This document shows positions 24,363 to 31,901 of a DNA stretch of 44,092 nucleotides, piece after piece. Position 1 is the first letter of the stretch; the number at the start of each line of letters is the position of its first letter. The stretch is from assembly GCA_023393115.1 (NCBI GenBank), contig JAEWMS010000015.1, positions 1 to 44,092 of the forward strand, read 5' to 3'. The position numbers and the translations under genes are program-made. The DNA is from Bacillota bacterium. Its GTDB lineage: Bacteria; Bacillota; Clostridia; Acetivibrionales; DSM-1351. The notes under the pieces are model-generated. The model worked only from the letters and a program-made list of their open reading frames with translations, searched no databases and was not told the origin of the DNA.

Positions 24363-24591
24363 GCACGACAAATTTATGAAAAATATAAATGATTAGCACC
24401 CATTAGCACATGAAACAATATATAATTGTATTATCGAAAATTATATATTCGAGAAACTACATTAACAAACACGAAAGCAGCGTATAAATAGCGTATTCAG
24501 GAGAGTTGAAACATACTCTCCTTTTTGCTGCTCATTTTCTGAATAAGAATAACGATGTCACTTAAAATGCAAAAAGGAAAAATGAAATAGT
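24363..24591 (+). repeat. Late-leader duplication, copy 2
   Basis: Period to copy 1 is 238 bp. It starts with codons for HDKFMKNIND and a stop, a second version of the activator's C-terminus (HDKFMKSIKD), so it may be the tail of a deleted second activator gene. The motif order of copy 1 is kept: ATTAGCACCC/ATTAGCACAT, an AT-rich stem (ATATATAATT/AATTATATAT), paired AGCGTAT motifs 11 bp apart (24479-24485, 24490-24496) and a terminator. The first tail gene follows 18 bp after the copy ends. A late promoter recognised by the activator should lie in or near these copies. Confidence 0.85.
24499..24526 (+). terminator. Terminator in leader copy 2
   Basis: AGGAGAGT (24499-24506) pairs perfectly with ACTCTCCT (24515-24522) and is followed by T's. 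It stands 84 bp before the first tail gene, so late transcripts must either start after it or read through it. Confidence 0.82.
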
Positions 24592-24609
24592 CACAAGGAG
24601 GAAAGCTTG

Positions 24610-24975
24610 ATGTCAAGTGTAAAGATAGATAAATTTAATAAGTTTGACTCTGACCTAGATAAACTACTTAATGAACTACCACAAGCGCGAAGGAGGCTGG
24701 ACGAAAGAATTTCAAAAATAGCTCAGAACGCGGCTGATGCACAAATTAGTGTTTCAGGTTCTATTGATAGCACTGGAGTAATTTCAAATTATGTTGAAAA
24801 TGGTCATAGGATACGGGAGCCGACCGGGGATTCAAAAGCATATAGCCTACAAAAAGAAATGCTGTATGCAGACGGAAGTAATTTATATCAGGAAGCAAGT
24901 ACTGCTCTGGAAGCCGCAGTAATAGCAGAGGTAGAACAGTTTGCCGAAGATATAAGAAAAAAACTGGAGGGATAA
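24610..24975 (+). CDS. xkdI: Phage tail protein, HK97 gp10-like (XkdI position)
   Basis: The 121-residue protein has the helical N-terminus KFDSDLDKLLNELPQARRRLDERISKIAQNAA and the following variable beta region of HK97-gp10-like tail-completion proteins. It is the first gene of the tail operon and matches the place of xkdI in PBSX. ATG 24610 follows AAGGAGG (24595-24601) by 8 nt; TTG 24607 is possible. It ends 3 bp before the next gene. In a headless particle it may cap the tail. Confidence 0.75.
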   Translation: MSSVKIDKFNKFDSDLDKLLNELPQARRRLDERISKIAQNAADAQISVSGSIDSTGVISNYVENGHRIREPTGDSKAYSLQKEMLYADGSNLYQEASTALEAAVIAEVEQFAEDIRKKLEG

Positions 24976-24978
24976 CTG

Positions 24979-25428
24979 ATGATAATACCAAGTGATATTA
25001 TGTCAGCCATTAATATTATTTTAGTAGCTGAAAATCCAGTATATACAGTATATCTTCAAAAATGCCCGATTGATTTTCAAAGGCCTTCATTTTTATTGGA
25101 ATATGTAAAAACAAGCCGAAGGGATACAAGCCGGTGGACAGTTGAAAAAACTGTATATTTCAAAATAAGCTGTTTCGTAAATACAGAGGAGAACTTTACC
25201 TCTGGCGAAGATTCACTTTCAAATATACAAGAAAGTGTAGTGCAGCTATTTTCCGGTGGATATGTAAACGTAGGTGACAGGGCTATAAAGGTTCAGAGCA
25301 GCACGGGCGGCTTTGATGCTGATAGGGCATATGTGGATTTGCAATTTGAATTTTTTGATGATCGAACTGATGCAGTGGAGACAAATCCACTAATGGCGTC
25401 AGTAAAAACGAATTTATATGGAGGTTAG
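24979..25428 (+). CDS. xkdJ: Tail terminator-like protein (XkdJ position)
   Basis: The 149-residue protein, with strands such as PSFLLEYVKTSRRDTSRWTVEKTVYFKISCFV and AYVDLQFEFFDDR, resembles the phage tail terminator family that caps tube and sheath and stops tail growth. GGAGG lies in the end of the upstream gene. The stop codon TAG (25426-25428) is inside the first hairpin of the structured leader that follows. Assignment rests on order and general features. Confidence 0.72.
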   Translation: MIIPSDIMSAINIILVAENPVYTVYLQKCPIDFQRPSFLLEYVKTSRRDTSRWTVEKTVYFKISCFVNTEENFTSGEDSLSNIQESVVQLFSGGYVNVGDRAIKVQSSTGGFDADRAYVDLQFEFFDDRTDAVETNPLMASVKTNLYGG

Positions 25429-25645
25429 TTTGAAAGACTTCACTGACGCTCGTCTTCCAAACTAACCTATGAATTTATGGCCGCGCGACATATTCAAAGT
25501 ATTAATGGATTTGATTGAATCAATAAATTTAAGCAAATACTTTGAAAACGCGCATGGCCAATTAACCTCCTTTATTCGCCTTAGCGGATATAGGAGAAAA
25601 CATAATTATTATTTTGAGGCCGCAATGCGGCTCATGGAGGTTAAT
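25420..25645 (+). promoter_or_regulatory. Structured leader of the tail sheath gene with anti-Shine-Dalgarno
   Basis: Four successive stem-loops occur. HP1: AGGTTAGTTTG (25422-25432) with CAAACTAACCT (25458-25468) plus an inner AAGAC/GTCTT. HP2: arms 25478-25503 and 25535-25560, with blocks TGGCC, GCGCG and TTCAAAGTATT paired. HP3: 25567-25596, a 13-bp stem with one mismatch. HP4: GCCGC/GCGGC near 25619-25631. ATTAACCTCC (25561-25570) is perfectly complementary to GGAGGTTAAT (25636-25645), the sheath Shine-Dalgarno next to its ATG, and competes with HP3. TGGAGGTTA is repeated directly at both ends (25419-25427 and 25635-25643), so the segment could be an insertion. Confidence 0.72.
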
Positions 25646-26719
25646 ATGGGATTACCAAATATTAATATTAGTTTTAGTACTGCTGCTGCAACCGCGATTG
25701 AACGTTCACAGAAGGGGATTGTAGCAATAATTCTGAAGGATGCCAATGCCAATGGGGCGTACACTCTGACAAAAGCAACACAAATAAAAACACTGCTGGG
25801 GACACTTGGAACTAACAACCAGAAATATGTGGAAAGAGCTTTTTGGGGGTATGTAAATCCTCCTAAAAAAGTAATAGTATATGTTCTGGCTGACACTGAA
25901 ACGGATTTATCAAAGGCACTTCAATATTTTGAAAATGCTCAGTTTGATTATCTCGTAGGTCCGACTGACTGTGATTCTACAGAGGCTGCCGAAATATCTT
26001 CCTGGATAAAATCTCAGAGAGCTGAAGGATTTATTTCTAAAGCAGTATTGCCAAATGTAGCTGCTGACACCGAGGGCGTAATTAACTTTACCACCAGCGG
26101 TATTGTCGTAGACGGTACTACTTATACAACAGCTCAGTATTGTTCGCGTATTGCCGGATTAATTGCAGGAACGCCTATGACAATTTCTTGCACATATGCA
26201 CCATTGAGTGAAGTAAGTACGGTAGATAGACTGTCAAAAGAGGAAATTGACACTACCATAGATGCGGGTAAATTTGTAGTTTTCTATGATGGTGAAAAAA
26301 TTAAGGTCGGACGTGGTGTTAATTCGCTGCAAACAACTACTGAAAGTAAGGGAGTAGCTTTCAAGAAAATAAAAATTGTCGAAGCGGTGGATATGATAAG
26401 GAATGATATCAAAAAGACTGCCGAGGATAGCTATATCGGTAAGTACTCGAACAGCTTTGATAACAAGTGCCTGCTGATAACAGCTATTAAAGGCTATTTC
26501 ACAGGTCTTGAAAATAACGGAATACTGGAAAAAGGCACAAGTATCGTTGATATTGATGTAGATGCCCAGGAACAATATCTGCAAAGTATAGGAACAGATA
26601 CTTCAAAAATGTCGGAACAGGAAATAAGAATGTCTGCTACTGCAGATCAGGTATTCTTGAAAGCAAAAATAACAATTCTTGACGCTATTGAGGATATAGA
26701 CCTCAATATAACCATATAA
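25646..26719 (+). CDS. xkdK: Phage tail sheath protein (XkdK-like)
   Basis: The contractile sheath surrounds the tube and drives it through the target envelope. The 357-residue protein starts MGLPNINISFSTAAATAIERSQKGIVAI and includes YVLADTETDLSKALQYFEN, FDYLVGPTDC, a mid-region GLIAGTPMTISCTYAPLSEV and a C-terminal LKAKITILDAIEDIDLNITI, as in PBSX-type sheaths. ATG 25646 is chosen because GGAGG stands 5 nt upstream. The frame stays open to 25469, but that stretch forms hairpins and has no Shine-Dalgarno, so I treat it as leader. Sheath is needed in many copies. Confidence 0.93.
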   Translation: MGLPNINISFSTAAATAIERSQKGIVAIILKDANANGAYTLTKATQIKTLLGTLGTNNQKYVERAFWGYVNPPKKVIVYVLADTETDLSKALQYFENAQFDYLVGPTDCDSTEAAEISSWIKSQRAEGFISKAVLPNVAADTEGVINFTTSGIVVDGTTYTTAQYCSRIAGLIAGTPMTISCTYAPLSEVSTVDRLSKEEIDTTIDAGKFVVFYDGEKIKVGRGVNSLQTTTESKGVAFKKIKIVEAVDMIRNDIKKTAEDSYIGKYSNSFDNKCLLITAIKGYFTGLENNGILEKGTSIVDIDVDAQEQYLQSIGTDTSKMSEQEIRMSATADQVFLKAKITILDAIEDIDLNITI

Positions 26720-26732
26720 GGAGGTATGTAAA

Positions 26733-27167
26733 ATGCAAGCTAATAGAATAATGTCCGGCACCTGGGGTGAAGTTTGGTTGGATGGTACCTATGTATCTGA
26801 ATGTTTTGGTTTACAGGCAAAAGTCTCATTCGATAAAGAGGAGGTAAGTATCTGCAGGCAGATGGCCAAAGATAAAAAAATTACTTCAATATCCTGCACC
26901 GGCTCATTGAAACTATATAAAGTTAACAGCAGAATGGCCATAGAAATCGGTGAAAGTATAAGGAATGGGAAAGATATAAGGTTTACAGTCATATCCAAAT
27001 TAGATGATCCTGATGCGTTTGGTGCTGAGCGTATTGTACTCCGAAATGTTTCTTTTGATGATTTAACACTTGCAGACTGGGAAGTTGCTAAGAACGGAAC
27101 AGTAGAGGCCCCCTTTACCTTTACCGAATATCAATTAATGCAATCAGTGGAGGCTGAAAATGAATAA
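26733..27167 (+). CDS. xkdM: Phage tail tube protein (XkdM-like)
   Basis: The 144-residue protein forms the inner tube. IMSGTWGEVWLDGTYVSECFGLQAKVSFDKEEV and ISCTGSLKLYKVNSR belong to the XkdM/DUF2001 tube family. AAGGAGG precedes the ATG closely (about 8 nt), and the gap from sheath is 13 bp. It overlaps the next gene by 8 bp. Confidence 0.93.
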   Translation: MQANRIMSGTWGEVWLDGTYVSECFGLQAKVSFDKEEVSICRQMAKDKKITSISCTGSLKLYKVNSRMAIEIGESIRNGKDIRFTVISKLDDPDAFGAERIVLRNVSFDDLTLADWEVAKNGTVEAPFTFTEYQLMQSVEAENE

Positions 27168-27528
27168 TACACTTGATCTTTTACTAAAGATGGACATTCC
27201 CAACCTTCCTCATAAGGAATACAAGGTAAAAAGGTTGAGCGGCTTATGCGGTGCTCCGGTAGTTTTTAAATTGCAGGCGCTTCCATACAACACTGCTGCA
27301 GACATATCCAGAGCGCAGAAGGATGATATGGAGGTACATATCTTACTTGCCGGTATTGTTGAGCCCAATTTAAAATCATCAGAACTGATGGCGAGATACA
27401 GTGCTCCTACACCAGCCGAGATGATTAAGAAAATGCTGTTACCGGGAGAAATCACCGACATATCGAGAGCCATAGAAAGATTGTCCGGTTACCGTACAGA
27501 CACAATCGAAGAGATTAAAAAAAAATAG
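27160..27528 (+). CDS. xkdN: Tail assembly chaperone, short form (XkdN-like)
   Basis: The 122-residue protein resembles the XkdN/phage_TAC family that binds the tape measure protein during tail assembly. It runs from MNNTLDLLLKMDIPNLPHKEYKVKRLSG to a poly-lysine end coded by nine consecutive A's, then TAG 27526-27528. That A9 tract (27517-27525) is a -1 slippery site, and the -1 frame stays open for 51 further codons. It overlaps the tube gene by 8 bp, with GGAGG in the tube coding sequence as Shine-Dalgarno. Confidence 0.88.
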   Translation: MNNTLDLLLKMDIPNLPHKEYKVKRLSGLCGAPVVFKLQALPYNTAADISRAQKDDMEVHILLAGIVEPNLKSSELMARYSAPTPAEMIKKMLLPGEITDISRAIERLSGYRTDTIEEIKKK

Positions 27529-27680
27529 AGAATGATCCTGAAACACAGTTGATGTACTATTTATTCGATAAGCATAACATAATGCCGGGTTCTTATTACA
27601 ACCTGCCTGAAGGCGATAAGGTTGTAATAAGGGCCTTTTTTGAATACAAAATAGATAATATAAAAAGGCAGGTGAGGTAA
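27525..27680 (+). CDS. Tail assembly chaperone extension made by -1 frameshift
   Basis: After slipping back one base on the A9 tract, ribosomes read ATA at 27525 and continue for 51 codons (IENDPETQLMYYLFDKHNIM... to ...IDNIKRQVR) up to TAA 27678-27680, giving a 173-residue fusion. Long tail phages commonly make such a G/GT-like pair, and the short and long forms act together in tape-measure folding. The extension has no start codon or Shine-Dalgarno of its own and ends one base before the tape measure start. The heptamer A-AAA-AAA is a standard slippery sequence. No pseudoknot is obvious right after it. Confidence 0.8.
   Translation: MENDPETQLMYYLFDKHNIMPGSYYNLPEGDKVVIRAFFEYKIDNIKRQVR
27588..27641 (+). 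terminator. Intrinsic terminator within the frameshift extension
   Basis: GGTTCTTATTACAACCT (27588-27604) pairs with AGGTTGTAATAAGGGCC (27619-27635): 17 bp including two G-T pairs, with GCCTGAAGGC in the loop able to form an inner stem. Six T's follow at 27636-27641. It lies 60 nt after the short-form stop codon and 40 nt before the tape measure start. Ribosomes that frameshift would cross it; those that stop would leave it free to fold. Confidence 0.75.
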
Positions 27681-29867
27681 TTGGGCAGGGATATAAGCAT
27701 ATCAATCACAGTGAAGGATAATTATTCGCAGGTTATATCAACAATGCGTAATGCAAATCAGGCGTTTACTAAGGATTTAGCAGAGCTTACCTCAAAAATT
27801 GATGCATTTAGTAAAAAGAAATATACTTTAAACCTTGATGTCAGTAAGGCAAAAAAGAGCTTGAAGGAAGCTGAAAAGCAATTTCAAGCTACGGGAGCGG
27901 CAGCAGACAAACTCAAAATGGAGCTGGCAAACGCGAAATTTGATAATACCAGGAGAAACCTGGACTTGCTAACAAAGAGTGCCCGGCAGGCTGAAAAAGA
28001 TATAAAGAGTCTGGAAAAGACAACTAGCAAGGCAGACAACGGGGCTGGGAAGAGTAAAGGAGAGGCAATCGGTAAAGTGGCTGCCGGGCTAACCCAGCAG
28101 GCAGGTGAAGCACTTATCGGTATGGCTGGCACTTCCGTTAACAGCGCATATGGTTCTGATGCCGGTACCATGGTCTCCAGTGTTGCGTCATCTGCATTGG
28201 CAGGGGCAGTTATGGGTTCAATTGCCGGGCCAGTTGGTATAGCAGTTGGAGCAATTATTGGAGGATTGTCAGGTGCCATATCCGGTGCCATTAAGAATTT
28301 TGAAAAAGAAGATGAGTATTTTAAACAGTATTATCAAGATCAGTATAGCAGGATTCAAGAGAGAGAAAGTAATGACCTTAAGAGTGGAGTAGCTATAGCG
28401 GCTTCAAGTGAGACAGATAAAGTTCAATTTTCCACTTTACTGGGTGGGGATGTAAGTGCAAGCAATTACTTGGAACAACTATCAGAGCTTGCAATAAAAT
28501 CACCCTTTAGATATGATGATTTGTCAACACTAAGTAAAACTCTGATGAAGCAGGGAAATAAGAAGGATGGAATACTGACCATACTTGAAAACGTAGGTTA
28601 TCTCGGTTCTGCGCAGGGAAGGTCTAATGAAGATATGACTTTGTTAGCCACAACGCTGGGCAGCATAAATAGCAAAGGCAAAGTAACACAGGAGGATCTT
28701 GACCCATTATCGAAGAACGGAATTAACGTCTGGGAGTATTTATCCAGGGCTTCATGGGCTTCTGAAAAAACCGCAAAACAAGTTAAAGATATGGTCTTCA
28801 ACGGATTAATACCGGGCGAAAAAGTTGCCCAAGCCATAGCAGAAAATTTGGGTAAGGATTATAGCGGAGGCATTGGAGAATATGGCAATACATACTCTGA
28901 ACTTGTAAGCAATGTCGAAGAGGCTCAAAATGAACTGAACAAGGCAATGGGTGAAGGGTATACCGAGAAGCGGAAAGAAGACCTTAACAAACAACTTGAA
29001 TTTCTCAGTGGAGATAGCGGCGACGACATGAAGCTAGCCTATAAGCAAATGGGAATATATAAGGCCTCTCTCGAAAATAAGGCCGAGGAGTACAAAAGAG
29101 ATGCAATGAATGCTGTAATGTACGGAGGCGACTATATTTCTAAATTCAGTCCGGAAGTTAGGGAACGGCTGGCCCAAATGCACAAGGAATATAAGCAGTT
29201 TCCAATAGAGCCAGGAGCTGGGGAGACAAATGGGGCATTGTTTACTGAGGCAAAAGCTATTGCGGATAATGAGTATAATGCCAAGGAAGGGCATAAGGCA
29301 CTTGAAACAAACTTAGCGCTGGCTCAAAACATAAAAAATGATGCCGGATTAAATGATGTATATTGGGATGCGGGATATCAAATGGGTATACAGTTCTCGC
29401 TGGGATTGGAATCTGTACCTGGGAGTTTCACTGATAATTTACAAACAACTTTCTCAAAATTTTTAAAACCATATGATATCAACAGCTATCTTAATAAGGA
29501 CTCTATAACAATAGGAAAAGAACAAAATCCAAATAGCAAGTATAAAGCTTATGGCAGTGGTAATACAAACTTATGGCCATTTTCATCATCCTCTAACGGC
29601 AATAACAATAAAAGTGTTCCATTTATTCCTTTGTTGCAGGGTGGCGCTAAAGCTTACGGCCTAAGCTATGTACCCTATGACAATTTTCCTGCCATATTGC
29701 ATGAAGGTGAGAGAGTACTTACAGCAAGTGAAAACCGGGCGTATGGACAGGACAGTGCCCCAATAATAACCGGCAATACGTTTACAATCCGGGAAGAGGC
29801 TGATGTACAGAAAATTGCAGCAGAACTTGTTCGGCAAATGAACAAAGCGTATGAACTGGCGTATTGA
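27681..29867 (+). CDS. Tail tape measure protein
   Basis: The tape measure sets tail length and helps tube assembly. The 728-residue protein has an N-terminal coiled coil (about 25-135: KKSLKEAEKQFQ...SARQAEKDIKSLEKTTSK), hydrophobic segments at about 155-215 (SALAGAVMGSIAGPVGIAVGAIIGGLSGAISGAI), further helical regions, and the C-terminal GLSYVPYDNFPAILHEGERVLTASE typical of Firmicute tape measures. At about 0.15 nm per residue it implies a tail near 110 nm (rule of thumb). The start is TTG 27681 after GGTGAGG. Starting one base after the chaperone stop, it is likely coupled to it. Confidence 0.92.
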   Translation: MGRDISISITVKDNYSQVISTMRNANQAFTKDLAELTSKIDAFSKKKYTLNLDVSKAKKSLKEAEKQFQATGAAADKLKMELANAKFDNTRRNLDLLTKSARQAEKDIKSLEKTTSKADNGAGKSKGEAIGKVAAGLTQQAGEALIGMAGTSVNSAYGSDAGTMVSSVASSALAGAVMGSIAGPVGIAVGAIIGGLSGAISGAIKNFEKEDEYFKQYYQDQYSRIQERESNDLKSGVAIAASSETDKVQFSTLLGGDVSASNYLEQLSELAIKSPFRYDDLSTLSKTLMKQGNKKDGILTILENVGYLGSAQGRSNEDMTLLATTLGSINSKGKVTQEDLDPLSKNGINVWEYLSRASWASEKTAKQVKDMVFNGLIPGEKVAQAIAENLGKDYSGGIGEYGNTYSELVSNVEEAQNELNKAMGEGYTEKRKEDLNKQLEFLSGDSGDDMKLAYKQMGIYKASLENKAEEYKRDAMNAVMYGGDYISKFSPEVRERLAQMHKEYKQFPIEPGAGETNGALFTEAKAIADNEYNAKEGHKALETNLALAQNIKNDAGLNDVYWDAGYQMGIQFSLGLESVPGSFTDNLQTTFSKFLKPYDINSYLNKDSITIGKEQNPNSKYKAYGSGNTNLWPFSSSSNGNNNKSVPFIPLLQGGAKAYGLSYVPYDNFPAILHEGERVLTASENRAYGQDSAPIITGNTFTIREEADVQKIAAELVRQMNKAYELAY

Positions 29868-29902
29868 TTGTATATACCAACCATTAGCGAAATAATTTTT
29901 GT

Positions 29903-29932
29903 AAAAAAGCATCCGTTGAGTGTGCTTTTTTT
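29903..29932 (+). terminator. Terminator-like hairpin after the tape measure gene
   Basis: AAAAAAGCA (29903-29911) pairs with TGCTTTTTT (29923-29931), 11-nt loop, ending in a T-run. It lies inside the operon before xkdP, so it probably only attenuates. Confidence 0.62.
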
Positions 29933-29954
29933 AATAAAAGGAAGTGACAATTTA

Positions 29955-30584
29955 ATGAGATTTATTTTCATAGACACTGAAAAGAATATAGAGCACATAT
30001 TACCTGTAACGCCCGCAAGTTTTGAAATATCTCATGGGATTAACGTTGAGACAATAAATATACACACAAAAGGTGACATTGCCATTGCAGGATATAATCT
30101 GGCATCCACGTTTAAGGTAGATTGTATGTTTCCGGCGAAGGAGTATTCTTTTTGTCAGCCTACTGCTGAATTTAAACCATATGTATATGTCAAGATGTTT
30201 GAGAATTGGTGCGATAAACACACTATTTTGAGATACATAATCTCAGATACAATTGTTAACGCTCCAGTCCTGATCACAGACGTAACATACAGAGAAAAAG
30301 ACGGTACAGGTGATGTATATGCCACTATAACAATGCGAAACTACAGAGAGTTATCAACTGTTCAGAAAAATAATACCGGAAACAACAGCCGAAGTACTGA
30401 GAAATCCGCTCCGACAGCTAAGAGCTATATCATCAAGCAGGGTGATACTCTGAGCGCAATTTCCAGAAAGCATTATGGCAATGCCGCACTTTACCCCAAA
30501 CTGGCCTTGGCTAATGGAATAAAAAATCCACATCTAATTATTGCCGGAAAGACATTGAAGCTGCCCGACAAGAATTTGCTTTAA
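29955..30584 (+). CDS. xkdP: LysM-containing baseplate/tail protein (XkdP-like)
   Basis: The 209-residue protein has an N-terminal beta-rich part (MRFIFIDTEKNIEHILPVTPASFEISHG) and a C-terminal LysM domain (YIIKQGDTLSAISRKHYGNAALYPKLALANGIKNPHLIIAGKTLKLP, about residues 157-206). It likely joins the hub and contacts peptidoglycan. ATG 29955 is used: the frame opens at 29868, but the first 29 codons overlap a terminator-like hairpin and have no Shine-Dalgarno, while AAGGAAG lies about 10 nt before 29955. Confidence 0.9.
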   Translation: MRFIFIDTEKNIEHILPVTPASFEISHGINVETINIHTKGDIAIAGYNLASTFKVDCMFPAKEYSFCQPTAEFKPYVYVKMFENWCDKHTILRYIISDTIVNAPVLITDVTYREKDGTGDVYATITMRNYRELSTVQKNNTGNNSRSTEKSAPTAKSYIIKQGDTLSAISRKHYGNAALYPKLALANGIKNPHLIIAGKTLKLPDKNLL

Positions 30585-30596
30585 AGGAGTGGGGAT

Positions 30597-31598
30597 ATGA
30601 TTAAGCTTTATGTTTCAAGCAGCACCGGGACTTTAGACGTAACAGAACTGGTACAGACAATTACATGGTCGGGCGATTATCAGCAGTGTTCCAGAACGCT
30701 TGAATTTGAACTGTTGTCATCACATACTGATAAAAAAGTGCCTAAGGTAAAATGTGAACTTGGCTACAGTGTTGTTTTGATGCAGGACAAGAGGGTATTG
30801 TTTGATGGTTTTATTTTTGAACGGCAAAAAAGCAGCGGCAGCAGTGTCATAAACATAACCTGTTATGACCGGGGTATTTATCTTAAACGTAATGAGGCTT
30901 CATATAGATTTCCTGGAATGACACCCGAAACTATTACGAAGAGAATATGTTCCGACTTTGGTATTGAAACAGGATCTATTGCTTCACCGAATATAAGTGT
31001 CAATCGCAATTTTATCGGAGTAAGCCTGTATAAAATTATACAGACAGCTTATACTTTAGCCTCAGAAGCAACCGGTAAGAAATATATGTTGCGATTTGAC
31101 GGTGCAAAGCTGAATGTTATTGAAAAGACCATTACAAATGAAACGATGGTTATCGAGGGCGGTAGCAATCTGATGTCGGCAGCCACCACTGAAAGTATAG
31201 CAAACATGATAAACCAGGTGGTCATATATAATGAAAACGACAAGCTGGTATCAACACAAAAGGATGCTGCTGCAATAAAGAAATATGGAGTTTTGCAGAG
31301 CTATCTTAAGCAGTCGAAAGGTGAAAAAGGAATTGACAAGGCTAAGACAATTATTGCTGACAACGGAGTGAGTCAAAAAATTACAATTGAGAATTTAGGC
31401 AATACAGCAAACATTACAGGAGGGTCTGTTGTAGTCAGGGAACCATACACAGGTGTATACGGGCAGTTTTACATAGACAGCGATATCCACACCTGGAAGA
31501 GGGGACAGTATTATAACAAGCTGGTAGTTAATTTTAAAAATATCATGGACGAGCAGGAAGTCGGGACTCTTCCGAATAGGTATGGAAGTAAAACATGA
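30597..31598 (+). CDS. xkdQ: Tail hub protein (XkdQ-like, gp27/late control D type)
   Basis: The 333-residue protein resembles XkdQ/YqbQ hub proteins that connect the tube to the baseplate spike. It begins MIKLYVSSSTGTLDVTELVQTITWSGDYQQCSRTLEFEL, with LFDGFIFERQKSSGSSVINITCYDRGIYLKRN and the C-terminal GQFYIDSDIHTWKRGQYYNKL. AAAGGAG precedes the ATG by about 7 nt, 12 bp after xkdP. Confidence 0.9.
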   Translation: MIKLYVSSSTGTLDVTELVQTITWSGDYQQCSRTLEFELLSSHTDKKVPKVKCELGYSVVLMQDKRVLFDGFIFERQKSSGSSVINITCYDRGIYLKRNEASYRFPGMTPETITKRICSDFGIETGSIASPNISVNRNFIGVSLYKIIQTAYTLASEATGKKYMLRFDGAKLNVIEKTITNETMVIEGGSNLMSAATTESIANMINQVVIYNENDKLVSTQKDAAAIKKYGVLQSYLKQSKGEKGIDKAKTIIADNGVSQKITIENLGNTANITGGSVVVREPYTGVYGQFYIDSDIHTWKRGQYYNKLVVNFKNIMDEQEVGTLPNRYGSKT

Positions 31599-31643
31599 CC
31601 TGAAAAGAAATGAAAGAATATGTGAACGTCAGGAGGATAAAGT

Positions 31644-31901
31644 ATGGAAGATAACCCGTTTTCAAAGATAGTTAAAGCTATCCGTCAGGATAATATGGCA
31701 CTGATGCCCGCTGCATTTCGGATAGGAACAATTATTTCTGAAGGACCTGTAACACTTGATGTTGCAGGAACGATACAGGATGAAATATGTCTGCTTAAAA
31801 ACAGCCTAATAAATAGGTTCGAAATTGGCGATAAATTACTTCTGGTTCCCATTGAAGAGGAACAGCGTTATATAATAATCTGCAAGGTGGTAAGCATATG
31901 A
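31644..31901 (+). CDS. xkdR: Baseplate protein, DUF2577 (XkdR-like)
   Basis: The 85-residue protein contains GTIISEGPVTLDV and GDKLLLVPIEEEQRYIIICKVV, features of the OB-fold-like DUF2577 family found between hub and baseplate wedge genes. AGGAGG precedes the ATG. It overlaps the next gene by 4 bp (ATGA). Confidence 0.85.
   Translation: MEDNPFSKIVKAIRQDNMALMPAAFRIGTIISEGPVTLDVAGTIQDEICLLKNSLINRFEIGDKLLLVPIEEEQRYIIICKVVSI

Noticed and set aside
24125..24591. CRISPR array
   Set aside because: Two long imperfect copies with a terminator each, not short identical repeats with unique spacers; no cas gene in the window.
25469..25645. In-frame 59-codon N-terminal extension of the sheath protein
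   Set aside because: The sheath has a strong Shine-Dalgarno directly before ATG 25646 and the family N-terminus starts there. The upstream stretch folds into several hairpins and has no Shine-Dalgarno at 25469.
29868..29954. Upstream start of XkdP at 29868
   Set aside because: The first 29 codons run through a terminator-like hairpin, have no Shine-Dalgarno and are not like XkdP N-termini.
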